Assembly: GCA_027946555.1 (NCBI GenBank)
Contig: JAPEVC010000022.1
Location: 124,001 to 188,000, forward strand
Source: Gnomoniopsis sp. IMI 355080
Lineage: Eukaryota > Ascomycota > Sordariomycetes > Diaporthales > Gnomoniaceae
DNA: 64,000 nt
Direction of reading: 5' to 3'
The notes below the pieces were generated by a model. That model saw only the letters and a program-made list of their open reading frames with translations, had not been told where the DNA came from and made no database searches. How positions within the stretch are numbered: position 1 is the first letter of the stretch; each line of letters begins with the position of its first letter. This document shows, piece by piece, positions 1-11,282 of this stretch. A program made the position numbers and the translations under genes.

Positions 1-3000
1 ACGAGCAGGCGTTGACGCAAATGCTGACTGCGGGCGGCAAGGACGCCGCGCCAGACTTGCTGATCGAGATTGGTCCCAGCGGCGCACTCGCCGGCCCTAC
101 CGGACAGACAAAGAAGGATCTGTCAGGCGGCGGCGCAGACATTCAGTACTGCGCGGCCATGTCTCGCGGCAAGGACGCCGTGCGGGCTCTGTTCGATGTC
201 GCGGGTCGATTGTTCATTGCCGGCCATACAGCAATCGACTTTACGGCGGTTAACAATATCTTCTGCGGCTCCTGCTCCAACAGTGAGCAGCAGCAGCCCA
301 AGCTGCTCACTGACCTGCCTAATTACGCGTGGAATCACGCTGCTACCTACTGGTACGAAAACGAGGCCAGCCAGGACTGGCGCAACCGACCATTTGCGCA
401 CCACGATCTGCTGGGATCCAAGGTCCTGGGCACCCCGTGGCAGGCGCCGGCTTTCAAGAAGACGCTACGCCTTGCCGATCTGCCCTGGTTGCGAGACCAT
501 CGCCTGGGACCTGATGTGGTTTTTCCGGGCGCCGGGTACATGGCTATGGCCATCGAGGCCATGGTTCAGACTGACACTGTCATGCGAAGCCAGGCCGGAG
601 AGGAGCTGAAGCACGAGCAACAGGTCCGGCTGCGCAACGTGTCGTTCGACAACGCGCTGGTGCTCGAGGAGGGCAAAGACACGAGAGTCATGCTGAATCT
701 TGCACCCATGGCAGTGTCCATTTGGTTCCACTGGACTGTACGGTCGCTCGTGGGAGACGCCTGGATCGATCACTGCAAGGGCCAGGTCCGGATGGAGCAG
801 GACCTGGCGTTACTCGCGGACAATACATCAGACTTGAATCAAGATACAGATATCGGCCCCCTCCGGCTCGCCACGCCTGGCGCCCTATGGTACAAATCAA
901 TGCGTGACGTGGGCTACAACTTTGGCCCAGCCTTCCAGAAACTCGTCGCCGCCGAGACGACGTCGGGCGAGCGTCGGTGCCGCTCGCTCGTGGATCTCAC
1001 GCCTCCGCCGTCGGAATATGCGCAGTCGGCCTATCCGCTTCACCCAGCTGCATTCGATGGCTGCATGCAGTCTTGCGCGCCGGGTCTGTGGAAAGGCAGT
1101 CGAAGCAGCGTCAATGCAGTTCTGGTGCCGGCCATCATCGACGATGTTGTCGTCAGACTAAACAACAGCCACCACGATACCAGCCTCGTCCAGGGGAAGC
1201 AGCAAGCGCACGAGAAGCGGGCTATTTCCGTGTCGCACTCTGTCTTCTCGGGCCCCGGACGAACGGAGCTAACCAAGAACTACGCGTCGACGGCTTCAGT
1301 CTACGACGAAGCCAGCGGCACGCTGGTCATGCAGATGCGCGGGCTGCGCTACCACATGCTGGATTTCCAGGACACCATTTACGGTACTCACCAGTACAGC
1401 AAGCTCGTCTGGGCACCCGACGTGACCCTTAGTCCCCAGGCCTGGGACACCCCGTGCAACCCATCGGGAGCGTGGAGCCACGTGCAAGAGGTGCTTGACC
1501 TTTTGGCTCACAAAAAGCCCAACGCCATGGTCGTCGAAGTCTCGCTGATCGAGGGAGACTCGGCCAGCGTCTGGCTGGAGGGGCTGTCCACAGTGTCGTC
1601 GTTGTCGACGGCCAGGAAGGCCTTCACTCGCTACGTCGGCCTCACTACCGACGCTGCTTCGCTCGTCGAGGCCGAAAGCAGGTACGAGGGGACTGTTCCT
1701 GGCGCCACGTCGTTCCAGCTCCTGAACATGCCGGGAAAACCCTGGGACATGCAACTTTCTGGGAGAAGTGAGCTAGAGGCGCCAAAGGAGGAGAGTCTGC
1801 CGGACTTGGTCATACTCCGCCTGCCACACGACTACCAGACCAAGATAGACATGTTGGTTGTAGAGCAGAATGTTGGCAGTCTTCTCACAGCAGGCGCCCA
1901 CGTGCTGGTCCTCGAACAGAACGCTGCATGGGATCCACAGGTCCAAGACGGGGACGAGGCCAAGACTAACGGTACCAACGGTGGGCATAGTCTTGGTGAG
2001 AACTATTGTTGTTTCGGCCACAAGGCTTCCAAAATCGCCCATTTCTTTGATGGCGCCGGATCGCGTACACTCAATCGAGGGTACGTGGTTGCTATGCCTG
2101 CTGCTACGAATACTACCACTTTACCATGCCCCCGATCGCTGGACATTGTACACTTTTCCCCAGGCGGAGCCATAACCAGCAAGGTTATCAAAGCTCTCGA
2201 CCAAGCGCAGTGGGATATCCGGGAACTCGAGGCCACCACAGCCGCACCGATTCAAGACAGGATCCGCGGCGATGCAACAATACTCGTGATCTCGGAGCTG
2301 GAAAATGTCGTTCTTCCAAGCCTCAGACCAGAACAGTGGGCATCGTTGCAGACGCTTTTGCAGATGAGGAACAGGATCATGTGGGTCAGTCGGTCAGCGC
2401 AGTGGGAACCCGTCCTCAACCCGGAGGGGGCCATGATCCATGGCTTGTGCCGCAGTGTCCGGACTGAAGACCCGTCCATGAGAATCACCACACTCGACGT
2501 GGAGGACCCCGAGAGGGACAGAAGCATTGAAGCCATTTCGCTCCTCCTTCAGTCCATCCAGGAGACCTCGTCCATCCGAGGCGTCGAAGGCGAGTACGTC
2601 GAGAGGAACGGCATTCTTCACGTGAGCCGTATTCTGGGCGACGACGCCGTCAATACGGAGGAGCTAGCCAGGAAGGGTGATGGCCATGTGCTCGAGGAGC
2701 GGCACTTGCACAAATCCAACACCACGATCCGGCTGATTGCAGAACGCGTTGGATCCATCGACTCGCTGAACTACGTCGAAGTCTCACCGGCGCCGCTGCC
2801 CCTGCCTGACAACACGGTCGAGGTGGAGCTGTACGCGTCAGCCCTCAACTTCAAGGACGTCGCGGTGACGATGGGCATTGTGCCGGAGAACGCCCACCTG
2901 CTCGGCCTCGAGGGGGCTGGCGTAGTCCGTCGCGTAGGCGCGCACCTCCGCAATGATGCACAGTTCCACGTGGGCCAGCGCGTGCTTGTCTTTGAGAAGG

Positions 3001-5056
3001 GGACGTTTGCGAACCGCATCATCGCGACGACCGAGCGGACCATCGCCATCCCGGACTGGCTGTCCTTCGAAGACGCCGCCACGCTGCCGTCGGTCTACTT
3101 GACCGCGCTGTACAGCCTGCACCACTTGGCGGGCATCAAGAAAGGCGATCGGGTGCTGATCCACTCGGCCACGGGCGGGCTCGGCATCGCGTCCATCCAG
3201 CTCTGCCACGCGGTAGGGGCCGAGGTGTACGCCACCGTGGGTAACGATACCAAGAAGCAGTTCCTGATGGACCAGTTTGGCTTGCCCGCCGCCCATATTT
3301 TCCACTCGCGCACCGCCGCGTTCGGACCCCAGCTAATGCGGGAGACCGGCGGGTACGGCGTAGACATCATCCTCAACTCGCTGACGGGCGACCTGCTTGA
3401 CGCTTCCTGGCGGTGTATTGCAGAGGGTGGTACGATGGTAGAGCTGGGCAAGAAGGACCACCTCGACCGCAATGCGCTGGCCATGGAGCCCTTTGCACGT
3501 AATGCTTCGTACCGCTGCTTCGATATGTCGCACAAGCACGTTACGGACGAGGTTATCGCCGTGTAAGTGTTTCTTGTGAACATCTCTTCCCACCCCCCCC
3601 CCTTTTTTTTTGAAGCAAGCAAAGACCTGGCGACTGCTTCGAAATGAATTCACACGAAAGTCGAGACTGACTGTGCCACGATTAACATAGGTTCATGAAG
3701 CAAATGATGGATCTGATCAACGCAAGAAAGGTCCAGCCCATTGCTCCCGTGAAACTATTCCCTTACAACGGAATCCCGGACGCGCTCCGTTTCATGCGCG
3801 GCGCCAACCACATTGGCAAGATCATCATCAGCAACAAGGAGCATTATCCTCCCTCAAGCCCCGAGCCCGTCGTACAAGTCCGGCCCGCCATACAGCCATT
3901 CTATCTGCGCCCCGATGCCTCCTACCTGATCGTGGGCGGCCTCAAGGGCCTCTGCGGCTCGCTGGCCGTCGAATTGGCACGCCATGGCGCGCGCAGCGTG
4001 GTTGTCATGGGCCGCAGCGGCTACGACGACCCCCGCTCACAGGCTGTTCTGAGGGACCTCGCCGCCGAGGGCTGTGCCGCCGAGCTCGTCCGCGGCGATA
4101 TCTGTGACCGGGAAGATGTGCGCCGGGCCTTTGCAGCCAGCAAGAAACCGGTGCGCGGTGTGATTCAAGGCGCCATGGTGCTGCGCGACAAGCCCTTCGA
4201 GACCATGACGCACGCCGAGTACCACGCCGCCATCCAGTCCAAAGTGAAGGGGACATGGAACCTGCACGAGGTGGCCCTCGAGAAAAGCCTTGGGGGGAAC
4301 GATGATGCGCTCGACTTCTTCACTATGCTGTCGTCCATCTCGGGCCTCATCGGCCAGCCGGCGCAGGCCAACTACGCCGCCGCGAACGTATTCCTCGACA
4401 ACTTCGCCAGCTTCCGCCGCGGGCTGGGTCTGCGTGCCAACTCAGTCGATCTAGGCGCCATCGATGATGTGGGCTACATGGCCGAGCACGCGGAGCTTAT
4501 TGCTGCGCTTGACACGTCGGCGTGGACGCCCATCAACGAAGCGCTCTTCCACAGTATTGTCCGCGTGTCTATCCAGCAACAGCAGCGACAGGAAGCTGCT
4601 GTCTCGTCGCAGTTGATCACCTCGATAGCCGTTCCGCAGAGCCCGTCCTCGCGGCTGCTCGTCGACGCGCGCTTCTCCTCCCTGTGCTTCGGGGGCGGCA
4701 ACGGCGGCTCGACGGGATCCGAGGGCGGCAATGTCAACAAACAGGTCGAGACCCTCAAACTCATGCTCAAGAGCGGCGGCAGCGGGAAGAACGGCACCGG
4801 GGATACGGCCGGCCTTATTGTTGCCACGGCGGTGGAAGCGGTGAACAATCAATTCATGGTCACGCTGCGGCTGGATGAGCCTTTGGAGCCGGCCAAACCG
4901 CTGTCGGCGTACGGGCTCGACTCGCTGGCCGCCGTCGAATTTCGGAACTGGGCGCGGGCAATCCTCGGCGCTGAGCTGACTACGCTCGAGGTTACGAGCG
5001 CGCCGAGTTTGCTGGCGTTAGCTGAGAAGATTGTGGGCAAGATGGTGGTTGGGTGA
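1..5056 (+). CDS. Highly reducing polyketide synthase, 3' part
   Basis: Iterative type I PKS that builds a reduced polyketide chain in the cytosol. The 5' end lies outside the window; frame is open from the first bases and about 1641 residues are visible. One intron at 3563-3690 (GTAAGT...CATAG) joins the two reading frames without loss. Counting residues from base 12, domains in order are: end of the acyltransferase (GPSGALAGP near 21-29), dehydratase with His163 in DHRLGPDVVFP and Asp349 in AFDGCMQ, a long linker where a methyltransferase fold would sit but whose SAM glycine motif is not recognisable, enoylreductase with intact NADPH loop (HSATGGLGIAS near 1051), then after the intron ketoreductase (GGLKGLCG, MLSSISG, QANYAAANVF) and a terminal acyl carrier protein (GLDSLAAVEF, Ser codon 4922-4924). 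No release domain follows, as is normal for this class. The product is unknown. Confidence 0.95.
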
Positions 5057-5636
5057 ACAGTTGGAGTATAGCTGATGGATTATAGGAAGAGGCAGACTCG
5101 AGAGGTAGACTTTTATTATACCTATGCCTTATATTACCGGCGAATAGATCTATTCTCTTTATCATCTTCAGACCGTTGGATTTGAAAGCATGTAGGTGAT
5201 AAACGAATGTGGGTGGGTATTTGTTTATTGTAGTGATGATGTTGTTGTTGTTCCGGAGAAAAACAAACGCCGCGGACGATGCTGGTTAGTCGGTAGATGG
5301 TGGCACTCTAGGGATTGACTTTTATAAAACATATTTGTTTGTTTGGCTGTTTTTTAGGCAACAAACCAACGTTTTATTCTATCCTATAATCAGCTTTTCT
5401 TATAATATAGAACAGCCGTCGAATATACTAATTATCCTTAAATTTTAAGAGAAAGTAAGGTTATCGTCACCTATATTTATATCTTTTTAATAACAATCTC
5501 AGTTATAAGCTAGGGTTAGGGGTACTGCTGGCTAATCATGAGTAAAATCAGAAACGAAGAAAAAATCTGGCTCCGCCGGCTCGGGGTATACCTACTTGTT
5601 ACCCGATTAGGAAGGTGACGATACATCAAACAAACA
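5057..5636. other. AT-rich intergenic stretch, no gene seen
   Basis: Downstream region of the PKS. About 5330-5510 is strongly AT-rich with many TATA/TTATA runs, as expected of repeat-induced-mutation-eroded or simply untranscribed fungal DNA. A lone GGGTTAGGGG at about 5514 is not a telomere array. Confidence 0.5.
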
Positions 5637-6541
5637 TCAAACATACGTTTCTGTTTTATTCCATTCTACAAACCTTTGTTCTAAAGCATCCTGCACTGTT
5701 TTATCAAACCGCCAGGCACTCAAATCCGGGACCATAGCACACAGTCTCTCCAATAACCGCTCGCTGTTCCACTTGCAAGCTGTGTACCCGTCAGCCGAAA
5801 TGGGGATGCGGCGGGCCAGCGCAAGGCGAGCCAGCTCATGGGTGGCCCCAAAGTTGGCCGGCCTCAGACTGGCGTAGGACCGCATGTGGGACAATTGGCA
5901 GCCGTTGTGCAGGATGGCATCCGCTTGGCTGAAGATGGTCGAGGCGTCGGAAAAGGAAAGGCCCAAACGCGGTGCTGTCAGGTCACCATCGAAGACGGAC
6001 ACTCTTCCCGAAGCGGCCTCCACGAGCGAGGCGAGCTTGGCAGGTGTGCGGACCGCAATGCAATGATAAATGTGGCCCACATCCGCACGAGACAAGAGTC
6101 TCTGGAGCAGCTTGCCTCCTAGGAGCTGCCAGAAGCACCTGTCATGATGATCTTCCGGCTGGCGCGGTGATCATCCTTGACTTTGTGCCCGGGAACAGAC
6201 TCTATTATCCCCTCTGAGGGAACCTCTGTCTCGCTCTCCCAGTCGATGCCTATGCTTCGGAGTGTACCATCTATAGGAGAAGCATCTGGCCGGGCGGCTC
6301 GAATTGTCATCTTACTCAGCGAGCTGCAGTCGAATAGATCCGCCAGAGGAATTCTGACGCCGTGTACTCTCCTAATGACCGGCTGCAACTTTATGAGGAG
6401 CATGGAGTTCCCACCTACGTGGAAGAAGTCTGTGCTGCCGGCCACTGAGGCAGCCTTGCTCGAGAGGAGGTCGCCAGGCAGCTCTGGAGAGCTTGCGCCC
6501 AGAGGTCTAGCATGGCAGTCTCGGCCGGACTTAGGGACGTC
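5637..6541 (-). pseudogene. Remnant of PKS-NRPS-like carrier plus thioester reductase
   Basis: Reading from high to low coordinates, the segment encodes the start of a carrier domain (ETAMLDLWAQAL near 6490-6520), the phosphopantetheine site DFFHVGGNSMLLIKLQ (about 6390-6440) and the NAD(P)-binding start of a reductase domain (KIIMTGAS near 6145). It continues with the reductase body (YHCIAVRTPAKLASL, GDLTAPRLGLS, ADAILHNGCQLSHM). This order matches the C-terminal carrier-reductase module of fungal PKS-NRPS hybrids. It is broken several times: the frame shifts by one base near 6490, a stop with a one-base shift sits near 6119, and part of the reductase is missing between RRIP and DGYTACKW. 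The end after ERLCAMVPDLSAW is unrelated. No adenylation or condensation domain remains. It is a decayed gene fragment, opposite in direction to the neighbouring PKS. Confidence 0.75.
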
Positions 6542-6916
6542 TCAGGCCGGGCCTTTCGAGAAGACCTCGTTTTTCGACGTGCCGTCGGTGAGGTGGCCTG
6601 TTAGCTCACGGAGGCAATGTAGCAACGGCTCAACCATCAATGTTGGCCGAGATAGTGGTCGGGATGCAAGTTTCGCAAATGGCGACTTACCCTTAATAAT
6701 GTTTAATCCCTTGTATTCTCGGGGAAATGTCGTGCCAACACCATAATGCAGGCTATCGAGGCCTGGTGTTGTCATCAGCTTCTGTTTGATGCCTTGAACA
6801 ACTTTGGTGATCTTGGCTGAGTCGTCGGCCGACTTGATATGGAACCAAACAAGCTCAATGATTTGAGAAATGGTAGGGTAGTGGATGACCTTTGCAGTCG
6901 ATAGAGAGACAGTCAA
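6542..6916 (-). CDS. Short unknown ORF, possibly Dabb-like fragment
   Basis: An open frame of 124 residues whose first 75 residues (IIELVWFHIKSADD, TTPGLDSLHYGVG, FPREYKGLNII) look like a small ferredoxin-like/stress-response A-B barrel type protein. This is a guess from the pattern only. A good donor site (G|GTAAGT at about 6694-6699) suggests the last part of the frame is intron, with possible acceptor TAACAG near 6600. It shares its frame with the adjacent carrier-domain remnant and is separated from it by one stop codon, so it may instead be part of the same degraded locus. Confidence 0.25.
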   Translation of the reverse strand: MTVSLSTAKVIHYPTISQIIELVWFHIKSADDSAKITKVVQGIKQKLMTTPGLDSLHYGVGTTFPREYKGLNIIKGKSPFAKLASRPLSRPTLMVEPLLHCLRELTGHLTDGTSKNEVFSKGPA

Positions 6917-7786
6917 TGACGCTCAAGTGAAGCTGGACTTGGATCAGAGACAATTGCTACAAATGTGATGTCACGATGTTGGAGGCCTTCCAAGGTTTCC
7001 TAGGCGAAAAAAAAAACCCAAAGAAATGCACGGCCGTTTCAGTCCCACGCACCCAACGATTAATTCGCTTGGCTTTTGGTACAATTTACTAATGTAGAAT
7101 TTCATAGCTACATAGTGAATAGATTCTGGTAGAAAGTTCAATTAAAAACAACAACAGATTACCTAGGTACGGTACCTAGTCAGCAAGCTCCACCTACCCG
7201 CACCGACGCAGCATCTTCACACTAAAAGCAAAATATACTACAAAACCCTCACCCTGCGCTTGAAATCAACCCGCCCACTAGTTACGGCTCGACGCAGCAT
7301 TATTCCTTCTCTCTATCCATTGATCTCCGTAATTCGCGACCTAGCTCGGGAGCGGCATGCCGCCAAGGCCTTGGCCTGCCAAAACCTGCGGACTCGTTCA
7401 ACCCCCTGCAGGCGACCTGCCATTCATCAGGCTTGGAAGTCTTGCTGCGACTCTCTGCAGATTTGTGTGCCTATTTCGATATGTTGTACGCTCCAAGGTT
7501 AGCACTCCGATTGATGATCGAACTATGCCACACACTTACCTAGGGACTTGAGGCTCTTTACGACAACGTCATATTGGGCTTTGTCCACAGGCCGAAAGAC
7601 GACTTCCGTGCATCTGCTCACAGCTGATTGTCTGTGGCAGACGGCACTGCCAACGCAGCCTTTCCCTGGAATGATTCGAGAGCGAGGAGTACCAACTAAA
7701 ATTTCTCACCTTGGCTATGCAATGGTTCAGGCCCAGGTCCGAAGGAACCGCTGCTTAAGAACACACCATTTAAGACACGTCAAGAA
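6917..7786. other. Intergenic, no supported gene
   Basis: No convincing coding region. It holds an A9 run (about 7009-7017) and a CCTAGGTACGGTACCTAG palindromic tract near 7162-7179, one of the dispersed CCTAGGTA elements. Confidence 0.5.
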
Positions 7787-9355
7787 TTGGCTCAATTGAT
7801 GCTTTCTCCATGGACAAGACTATATCCTTTGCTTCACCCAGGTGCAAAATCTGTTGTGTGTTTTCTGGAGTGCAGAGGCATCTTTGCGTTCGATGATATA
7901 GGATCGCCTGGGGAGGAGAGGGTGCCAACTTTCTTGTCAACTGCGCTAAGGGGATTCGTGGATCAGCTGGAACAGTTCTCGAGATCTCGGATTCACGCGG
8001 GCAATTCGACTCTGAGGAAGGACATCGCGAATCTAGAAAGTTACGCCATGGTCGACTTACAGCACCTGTCTGACGCTGTGAAGAGTGCTGGCAATGCGAA
8101 TCTAGATAATGCCACCGATGGTTTTCGACCACTGTGTTTGGCAGTGAACTTGCTGTTGCAGCACAAGGGCATCAACATAGACTTGTCTGCTGTTGATGAA
8201 CACGGAGACACAGCTATGCATATAGCAGCAAGGCTAGGAAATGAACAGATTTTCAGCCTTCTTTGGAACGACCCAAGTGCCGTTTCGGTAAATATCAACA
8301 GAGGAGGTGCTGTGGAAGAGACTATCCTCGGATCCACGATAATCAATGGCAACGTCAATATCATCAGGCGGCTAATTGACCACCCCCATCTCAGTACAGA
8401 TCGACTAAGCACAACTCGTCTCTCTTTGAACAAGCACACATCATTCATTTCGCATGCTGTGATACGCAGCTACAAGAGCATCATACAAGAAGCTGGTCTC
8501 AACCTTGAGGGTGAAGCGGATAAGGTTCACAATGCTGTTATGGCATTAGATGTAATTGCGGATCGCTTCGATCCGGATCGGATGCAGCCGGATCAGGTGG
8601 ATTTGGCTCGTAGAAGGGATACGGAAATTCCCAATCTTTATCCTATTACCATTAAAGTCACTCCTCTATGGCTAGCAGTACGTAAAGGGCACATGGATAT
8701 ATTTGACTTGTTATTTTCCAGAGGGGCGGACGTTACGGCTTTAAGTCTGTCACAAGATATAATGACGACCAGATCGAGGATGATAACGCCGATAGAAGAA
8801 GCATCCCTTCTGGGTAATCTTGATACTGTGAAGAAGCTTATCGAATACGGAGCTGGAGTTGATTTCAGTCCTAGGGAAAATGCCTTGGCAATCGCCAGAA
8901 TGAAAGGCAACAAGCTGATTTCTGAAGCTTTGGAACACTGCATAGAAGGGTCGGGTTCAGTACGTAGGTAGATACTGGTGAGGTAAATGCTATCACCTAG
9001 CCTGCCACGGTCTGAGTATCAATACTTCGTAGCGGTATTTACAACATAGCTAATGCTGCTCATCTCCCGCATCAGTGGCGTCTCTCACAGACCTTCGCTG
9101 GATGTACGCTGCAACAAAGTCTTGGAATCATCGGCTGGATCTGTTAGGTCCACACTCGATGAATTGATTTACATGACAGAACGTGAGTGCCACCCTGAAT
9201 TGGACGAATGTATTTTTAGAGAGTTTTTGCACAAGTTCAGATGTATCTTGACGTTCGACAACGTGAGATCCCTGCACCGTAGGATGACAGTCTTGTGTTC
9301 ATGTGTGGTAGAGGGACGCTCTGTGGATGTTTTGAGCCTTTTAAGGATCAATTAG
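7787..9355 (+). CDS. Ankyrin-repeat protein, structure uncertain
   Basis: The main frame (7787-8971, 394 residues) contains ankyrin-type repeats: DEHGDTAMHIAARLGNEQI near residues 140-160, TPLWLAVRKGHMDIFDLLFSRGADV near 290-315 and TPIEEASLLGNLDTVKKLIEYGAGV near 335-360. A donor-like GTACGT at about 8960 and an acceptor-like CATCAG near 9073 would join it to a second frame (to 9355). That frame has a further ankyrin-like segment (NVRSLHRRMTVLCSCVVEGRSVDVLSLL). The start is uncertain: no upstream exon or N-terminal effector domain is recognisable, so this may be a 5'-truncated copy. Ankyrin proteins of this size are common and variable in accessory fungal DNA. A link to the neighbouring cluster is not evident. 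Confidence 0.55.
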
Positions 9356-10528
9356 GATCAAACTATTGCGTACCTAGATACCTACTTCCCAATATGATAT
9401 GTAGGTAGGTAAGCTCGATGAGTGGGAGTCCGCCATGGGCCAGCAGGATCTCAGGCACCTGGGCATCAGCCCTGGCAGAGCTCGCCTCGAGATTCGATTC
9501 CTCTATATACCTGTACCGACGGCGTGTTCTCGTCAATTCCTTTGTGGTGTCTGGTACCATTGTATGGTATGCAGATAGGGACATGTATCCGTACGACTTG
9601 GTGGACCGGCAATAGCAAGCCTGGTCAGTTCCCAGGATGATATGGCGTCAGATGTGCAGGGCAACGTTCCAACTACACATCAAGCCCATAAACAAAGCGT
9701 CCGAAATGTCTTCATGTAGGAACAAATCACATGGAGACAATTGCTGTCAACCAACAAGTCTCTGAAATTGGCGCTCACCGCGGCCCGCGATCGGTCAATG
9801 TGCTGAGATATAGCAAAATGGCGATGGGAGTCATACTAGCAAAAAGGGTATTGATTGGAAGCATCGAGAAGGCTGGACTACCATCACAAATGTTAATAAG
9901 TATCCAGAAACAAATCCTGTAGAAGATCGCGGTATTGCGTCTATTATAAAGCAGAGGGCAAAGAGGGCTAGCCATTATACTATCCCAATGGGTGACGTAC
10001 GCAGGCTACCTAGGTAACAGAAGAAGGCTGGGACGCAGTAAAACTTGAGACAAGCAAGCATGTATATAAAGATACGACATCGCGATGGCTTCAAGTAAAG
10101 GAGGTAGAGGGCAGGAGAAGAAAACGATAATTAATATTGTGTTACTGATTAATTTAGCAGTGGCTGACATGTCAAGTCCGACTTCCAGATCCGCCAGCCT
10201 GCCTGCCTGGCTGCCAGGCTGCTTATCATAGTGGGCGTAATCCTTCCAATAATCTGCTTATATTCGGCTTGATTATTGAAAAAAAACATTCATCCAATAT
10301 ATCTACTCATTCCAGCGCGGTACAGAATCAATAGCGTGGCTCCTTATTCCCTAGCAATAATGACGAAACCTGAATTCAGAATACGGGTATAAGCGAATCG
10401 ATCTCGCCACGGCGCGATGCGACCACTTCGACTCCTATATGATAGCCACAGCCGGAGCTCTGTCCGTAGCGAGCTGTTCCCGCACAGGACATTGAATTCA
10501 TGGGCAGATTCTATGGACTTGGTAGGCA
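9356..10528. other. Intergenic with one copy of a diverged repeat
   Basis: Holds the repeat copy at 9522-9815 (see its own entry), several AGGTAGGTA/TACCTA tracts (9371-9415, 10006-10018) and no supported gene. Confidence 0.5.
9522..9815. repeat. Diverged dispersed repeat, copy A
   Basis: Collinear with 33264-33557. Shared blocks include GCGTGTTCTYGTCAAT at the left, AGCGTCCGA in the middle, and a conserved right part starting CATGGAGACAATTGCTGTCA and running through TGGCGCTCACCG and GGCCCGCGAT to GTGCTGAGAT. The left block to CATGGAGAC distance is 208 bases here and 207 in the other copy. No terminal inverted repeats or transposase frame are visible. Confidence 0.7.
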
Positions 10529-11282
10529 TCACTGCTCCTGTAAATCCTTCACAAATTCTGGAGGCTCTGTATTGCTGCTTTTCAGCTCAACGTACGAGAA
10601 AGCCTCCTCGCCAGGATTTTCAAACATCTTCCCACAGTGCGTCACGTGCCTTTCGTTATTGTATCTTGCCTCAATCTTGACGCCGGTGACTTGAGATCTC
10701 TGTAGCTTCCGCCAGTAATAGAAGCAGTGCATGAAATGCCAACGTGGAGTAGTCCAGAATAGCTTTCCAGGCGTGTCAGCAAGCTCGCCAACTTCCTCCA
10801 AGCTAAGCTCCTTTGTGTGATTTGCATCTGCCCAGTATTGCCATCTGCCTCCTGGTCCATCTCCATCCTTGTCGAATTGAGCAAGAAGATCCTTGTCGAT
10901 ACAATGAGGAGGTAGCCAAGCTGCCGCCATGGTGTCGTATTCGCAGCCCAGATTTTTTGCTTGATCTACCGAATCGCCGCAGTCGCAAGGCCCATATTCT
11001 TCCCTGCCGGAAGAACCACGGTACGTGTGAAATAGTGCAGACATGGCAAGTACAACGATGGTCAGGTCTTTCAGTATCCATATCCAGATCGAGATCGTAG
11101 CACTTTTACGTCTTTGGATAGGCGGAAGTCTCTCAGGGTGCGTGTGAAGGGTGCAAGTGTTGAGAAAAGGTTCTTCGTCCGCGTGAATGCTTTCGAAACT
11201 GCAATGAGTGTTAAAAGGTGAAATGAAGTCAGGACTGTATGGTACCGGAGATGTTTACTTACCCTTTGTGGGTGTTCGCCAT
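10529..11282 (-). CDS. Single-pass membrane protein with two HxxHC motifs
   Basis: 229 residues in two exons, 11263-11282 and 10529-11198 (intron with GTAAGT and TTGCAG). A short cytosolic N-terminus is followed by one membrane segment (ISIWIWILKDLTIVVLAMSALF, about residues 45-66). The outer domain has a CDCG element, GCEYDTMAAAWLPPHC, and two histidine-cysteine motifs: WHFMHCFYYWRK and RHVTHC. The topology and paired HxxHC motifs recall UstYa (DUF3328) proteins, the metal-dependent oxidative cyclases of fungal ribosomal peptides, but the rest of the sequence differs. I treat it as a distinct, related-looking family. It is the first gene of the island that holds six clear UstYa paralogues, so a role in processing the same peptide is a reasonable inference. 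Confidence 0.75.

Noticed and set aside
5514..5523. GGGTTAGGGG, telomere-like (also near 47404)
   Set aside because: Single occurrences inside gene-bearing DNA, not arrays.
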